Part shown: positions 4,956-7,841 of the stretch, piece after piece
Layout of the letters: the number at the start of each line of letters is the position of its first letter
Position numbering within the stretch: the stretch's first letter is position 1
Origin: Actinomycetota bacterium
GTDB lineage: Bacteria; Actinomycetota; Actinomycetes; Nanopelagicales; Nanopelagicaceae
Direction of reading: 5' to 3'
Assembly (NCBI GenBank): GCA_005793655.1
Contig: SXRC01000090.1
Span: 1 to 7,841 of the forward strand
DNA length: 7,841 nucleotides
Made by a program: the position numbers and the translations under genes
Notes under the pieces: generated by a model
The model's input: only the letters and a program-made list of their open reading frames with translations
Told to the model about the DNA's origin: nothing
Database searches by the model: none

Positions 4956-6463
4956 TATGATGCGGATTGAATACTATTCATGATTGATCTAGACATACTT
5001 TGATAATCCTTAGAGTTATCAAGTTCGCCAACTAATTCATATCTGCGCATAACCAGAACACGATCAGCTACTGCCACCATTTCAGCTAAATCACTAGATA
5101 TTAAAATAATCGACAATCCTTCATCAGCAAGCTGGGTGATTAATTCATGGAAGGAAGCTTTGGTTCTAACATCCACACCAACAGTTGGCTCATCGATTAC
5201 TAGAATTTTTGTTTCAGCAGCAAGCCATTTTGAGACTGATACTTTTTGCTGATTGCCACCAGAAAGTGTTAGCGCTAATTGATTATTATCTACCACCTTT
5301 ATTCCCAAGCGATCTACATATTTTGTTGCAATATCATCCTCTTTTTTAGGATTAATTACTGAGAGTTTTTGCAAAATTCTGGAGAGGATTGTTACTGAAA
5401 TATTCTTTCTCACTGGGAAATCTAAGAACAAACCTTCTTCTTTTCGGTTTTCAGTTACATAGCCAATTCGAAATTTATGTAGTGCATCTCTAAAGTTCTT
5501 AATCTTTACATCTTTACCATTAACAAAAATTTGACCACCGGTAACCTCATGTAAACCTAAAATTGATCTAGCAAGTTCACTTCTGCCAGCTCCGACTAGG
5601 CCATACATGCCTAATACCTCACCTGGATAAAGACTTAAGTTGATATCTCTATGGCCAAGTGCGGTAGAAAGATTCTTTAATTCAATTACAGGTTCTGCCT
5701 TTCGATTCACTTTACGGGTGACATTTTTTCGCTCTGCTAAATGCCTACCGACCATCAAATCCACAATTTCACCTTGCTTGTACTCTGATAGTGACTTTGA
5801 TTCTAAAACGCTGACGCCATCTCGCAGCACTGTTACCGTATCGCAAATTTCATAAACCTCTTCAAGTTTGTGACTTACAAACAAAATTGCCGTGCCTTGT
5901 GCCTTAAGTCGTTTGATCACATCAAATAGCTTTTGCGTTTCACTACCGGTAATTGAAGCGGTAGGCTCATCTAGCAAGATAATTTTTGCATTTGTCACAA
6001 GCGCTTTGGCAATCTCAACTAATTGCATTTGAGCAACTGAAAGGTTTTTCACTCTTTCATTTAAATCTATCTCAAAGCCTAGGGTGGCAAGTGCTTGCTT
6101 AGCCAGTCTAGTTCGCTCTGCACGATCGATTACGCCAAGCTTCAGTGGTGGATTATGAAGGGTGATATTTTCCTCAACTGAAAACTCTGGAATTAGATTT
6201 CGCTCTTGGTGAACTACTGCAATACCGGCATGGGTTGCCTCAATCGGATTATGAAAACTTTTTTCTTCACCTTTTACTTTTAATGATCCAGAGCCTGCTA
6301 AATAAACTCCGGTAATGATTTTAATTAGAGTTGACTTACCCGCACCATTTTCACCCAACAGCGCATGCACAGTTCCACTAGTTAGCGTTAAATTCACCTC
6401 ATTTAACGCTAAAACTCCAGGGAACTCTTTCGAAACCTTGGTAATTAATAATTCAGTACTCAT
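4955..6463 (-). CDS. Sugar ABC transporter ATPase, CUT2 (RbsA/MglA/YtfR) family
   Basis: The energy-coupling subunit of a ribose-type importer: 502 residues with two ATPase domains on one chain, the normal length for this family. Domain 1 has Walker A GENGAGKST (37-45), a variant signature LSVAQ (141-145), Walker B IILLDEP (161-167) and the H-switch VSHKL (His198). Domain 2 has the degenerate Walker A GLVGAGRSE (288-296, Arg in place of Lys), the signature LSGGNQQK (400-407), Walker B ILVIDEP (420-426) and SSD in place of the H-switch. The degenerate second site is usual in RbsA-like proteins. The protein sits on the cytoplasmic face with the two permeases. Its ATG overlaps the upstream permease stop by 4 nt (ATGA), with TAAGG about seven bases before, and its TAA overlaps the next gene by 1 nt. 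The sugar cannot be read from this subunit. Confidence 0.95.
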   Translation of the reverse strand: MSTELLITKVSKEFPGVLALNEVNLTLTSGTVHALLGENGAGKSTLIKIITGVYLAGSGSLKVKGEEKSFHNPIEATHAGIAVVHQERNLIPEFSVEENITLHNPPLKLGVIDRAERTRLAKQALATLGFEIDLNERVKNLSVAQMQLVEIAKALVTNAKIILLDEPTASITGSETQKLFDVIKRLKAQGTAILFVSHKLEEVYEICDTVTVLRDGVSVLESKSLSEYKQGEIVDLMVGRHLAERKNVTRKVNRKAEPVIELKNLSTALGHRDINLSLYPGEVLGMYGLVGAGRSELARSILGLHEVTGGQIFVNGKDVKIKNFRDALHKFRIGYVTENRKEEGLFLDFPVRKNISVTILSRILQKLSVINPKKEDDIATKYVDRLGIKVVDNNQLALTLSGGNQQKVSVSKWLAAETKILVIDEPTVGVDVRTKASFHELITQLADEGLSIILISSDLAEMVAVADRVLVMRRYELVGELDNSKDYQSMSRSIMNSIQSAS

Positions 6464-7443
6464 TTTGTGGCCTTAATTCCCTCGTTTTGTCGCTCAGTTC
6501 TGCGGCGACGCCATTCACTTAAGGCAACAGTTGAAAGTGTTACAACTCCAACGCTTAACGAGACGATACTTGGGTCTAGTGAGTATTGAGCCCTGGCAAT
6601 ATCTACAAGTCGAACAACGCCAGCAGCAATAACTGTGCCATAGATCGCAATAGTGCCACCTGACATCAATACGCCGCCGATAATTGGAGCAGCAAAAGAG
6701 GCAAGCAACCAATCTCCACCGATAGAACGATTGATACCCGGCAAAGATGCAATAGTTATAACTGATGCCACACCAATTAAGAAGCCAGATAAAGTGTGAG
6801 CAATAAATACTGATCTATTGTTTGATACACCAGACAACCGCGCAGCTAATGGATTACCACCAGTTGCAAGAACGCGACGTCCCATAATAGTTCTGCTGAA
6901 AAAGAGTGAAAGAAGTATGGCGGTGATGATTGCGATAACTAATATGTAGGGAAATCCTATAAATTCTTTCTTCCCAAATGCAGGAAGTGAGGCTGGGTAC
7001 TTATCAATAGTAAAGGTTTTCACCAATCGGTATTGGAATCCCAATAAAATTGTGTAAGTACCGAGTGTAATAATGAATCCATTTAGTTGGGTTAGTACAA
7101 CTAAAGCACCATTAATCGCACCCATCACAGTTGCTGAAAACAGACCAATAAATATTGCAAGCCAGATAGGAAGATTATGATCAGCCATTAAAACTGCCAT
7201 GATGGCGCAACTGACACCACCCATAGTTCCCACCGCAAGATTCATCTGCCCAATACAAAGCACAACCATTTGAGCTAATCCGATAGTAATTGGTACTGCA
7301 AGGTAAGTTAAAAAGCCTTGCAATGATGCGCGACTGAGAAATACACCATTTGAAGTCACAACTAAGGCTAAGAAGCCTAAAACAAATATCACCGAGAGTG
7401 ACACTTCCGTCATCCGATTCTTAAAAAATATTGGTAGCTTCAT
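6460..7443 (-). CDS. Sugar ABC transporter permease, CUT2 (RbsC-like) family, second permease
   Basis: A 327-residue inner-membrane permease with about 9-10 hydrophobic segments (roughly 14-34, 45-65, 68-88, 92-118, 122-138, 163-184, 213-235, 245-262, 264-280 and 292-308). Family marks are GAINGALVVLTQLNGFIITLGTY (108-130, like NGLLV..FIVTLGT of RbsC) and the coupling-helix region RRVLATGGNPLAARLSGV (189-206). The C-terminal tail RRRRTERQNEG is cytoplasmic. Where RbsC has GGIDLSVG this protein has GQMNLAVG (65-72), and it lacks the full LGG..LxGG motif, having IGGVLMSGG (255-263). The partner gene has the latter motif, so the two probably form a heterodimer, as in YtfT/YjfF or RhaP/RhaQ systems. 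It overlaps both neighbours by 4 nt (ATGA). Substrate unknown. Confidence 0.93.
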   Translation of the reverse strand: MKLPIFFKNRMTEVSLSVIFVLGFLALVVTSNGVFLSRASLQGFLTYLAVPITIGLAQMVVLCIGQMNLAVGTMGGVSCAIMAVLMADHNLPIWLAIFIGLFSATVMGAINGALVVLTQLNGFIITLGTYTILLGFQYRLVKTFTIDKYPASLPAFGKKEFIGFPYILVIAIITAILLSLFFSRTIMGRRVLATGGNPLAARLSGVSNNRSVFIAHTLSGFLIGVASVITIASLPGINRSIGGDWLLASFAAPIIGGVLMSGGTIAIYGTVIAAGVVRLVDIARAQYSLDPSIVSLSVGVVTLSTVALSEWRRRRTERQNEGIKATK

Positions 7444-7841
7444 TTTCGCGCTCGTAATCTAAAGGTTGTAAACATTTTTTGAATCTGTCCAACTGATAGA
7501 GCTGCTAGTAAAACTAGGCCAAGGGCAATATTTAATGTCTCAAGTCCAATTCCTTGCACAGATAGGCCTTGGCGTATAACTAATGTCAACATGGTTCCAA
7601 TAAAGGTGCCAAGCACTGCCACTGATCCACCAGCAAGAAGAGTGCCACCAAGTACTGGACCTAAGAATGAAGGCAGCATGACTTGGCTACCGATCGCAGC
7701 TGTAAAGGAGCCGTTTGTATAGGCAAGCATTAAGCCACCAATTCCTGCCAAAGTTCCAGAAAAAATATGCGCAGTCATTACCCGATTCTCAGTCGGAATT
7801 CCCGATAATTTAGCTGCTCTTAAATTAGAGCCAGTTGATAA
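7440..7841 (-). CDS. Sugar ABC transporter permease, CUT2 family, first permease, 5'-truncated by window edge
   Basis: The C-terminal 133 residues of a RbsC-like permease; about 190-210 N-terminal residues lie beyond the right edge. The frame is open to the window end, and the first residues LSTGSNLRAAKLSGIPTENRV match the cytoplasmic coupling segment (ATGGN..AA.LSGI) of the family, so the ATG at 7778 is internal and not a start. The segments that follow are a membrane helix (about 26-43), MLPSFLGPVLGGTLLAGG (55-72), which holds the typical LGG..LAGG motif, and two more helices (73-90 and 103-117), ending in a basic tail. It overlaps the second permease by 4 nt and leads the operon as seen here; a periplasmic-type sugar-binding lipoprotein gene is expected further upstream. 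Confidence 0.92.
   Translation of the reverse strand, partial: LSTGSNLRAAKLSGIPTENRVMTAHIFSGTLAGIGGLMLAYTNGSFTAAIGSQVMLPSFLGPVLGGTLLAGGSVAVLGTFIGTMLTLVIRQGLSVQGIGLETLNIALGLVLLAALSVGQIQKMFTTFRLRARK

Noticed and set aside
6460..7841. Degraded or frameshifted permease because two permease frames adjoin
   Set aside because: Each frame carries its own coupling segment and C-terminal helices, and they overlap by a clean ATGA; two-permease CUT2 systems are known.
1..7841. CRISPR array, insertion sequence or long repeats
   Set aside because: No regularly spaced repeats, transposase or terminal inverted repeats were seen on either strand.

Overview
The window looks like a gene-dense piece of a streamlined, AT-rich actinobacterial genome, of the kind seen in freshwater Nanopelagicales (acI: Planktophila/Nanopelagicus). 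This assignment is inference. The reasons are a DUF3145 protein (an actinobacterial family), a lactate dehydrogenase resembling mycobacterial LldD2, a tRNA without encoded CCA, very short intergenic gaps, frequent ATA and TTA codons, and several start codons placed where leaderless transcripts would begin. No mobile element, integrase, CRISPR array or rRNA is visible.

Left part (1-1510): on the minus strand lie the electron-transfer flavoprotein beta subunit (etfB, cut by the left edge) and, upstream of it, a DUF3145 gene. Each has a recognisable promoter with a TTGGCT -35 box and a 17-bp spacer. A palindrome sits just upstream of the etfB promoter. Divergently, on the plus strand, is a cold-shock protein gene, closed by a strong bidirectional terminator that it shares with the convergent M23 peptidase gene.

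Middle (1785-3731): a secreted M23-type zinc peptidase is on the minus strand. Divergent from it on the plus strand are a CAT-anticodon tRNA, a homocysteine S-methyltransferase (mmuM) whose ATG begins two bases after the last tRNA base, and a small orphan lipoprotein with its own TATAAT box six bases before the ATG. The tRNA-mmuM junction leaves no room for a ribosome binding site and is the most unusual structure here.

Right part (3735-7841, minus strand): four genes are fused into a translationally coupled operon by 4-, 4- and 1-nt overlaps. They are two ribose-type (CUT2) sugar permeases (the first cut by the right edge), a double-domain sugar ABC ATPase, and an FMN-dependent L-lactate dehydrogenase-like enzyme. 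A two-permease CUT2 importer coupled to an L-lactate oxidizing enzyme suggests uptake of a compound whose breakdown gives L-lactate, for example a 6-deoxyhexose. That substrate is a hypothesis. The substrate-binding protein and any catabolic enzymes would lie beyond the right edge.

No clearly new multi-gene system is evident. The best leads are the tRNA-mmuM fusion-like transcript, the set of probable leaderless genes, and the transporter-lldD coupling.
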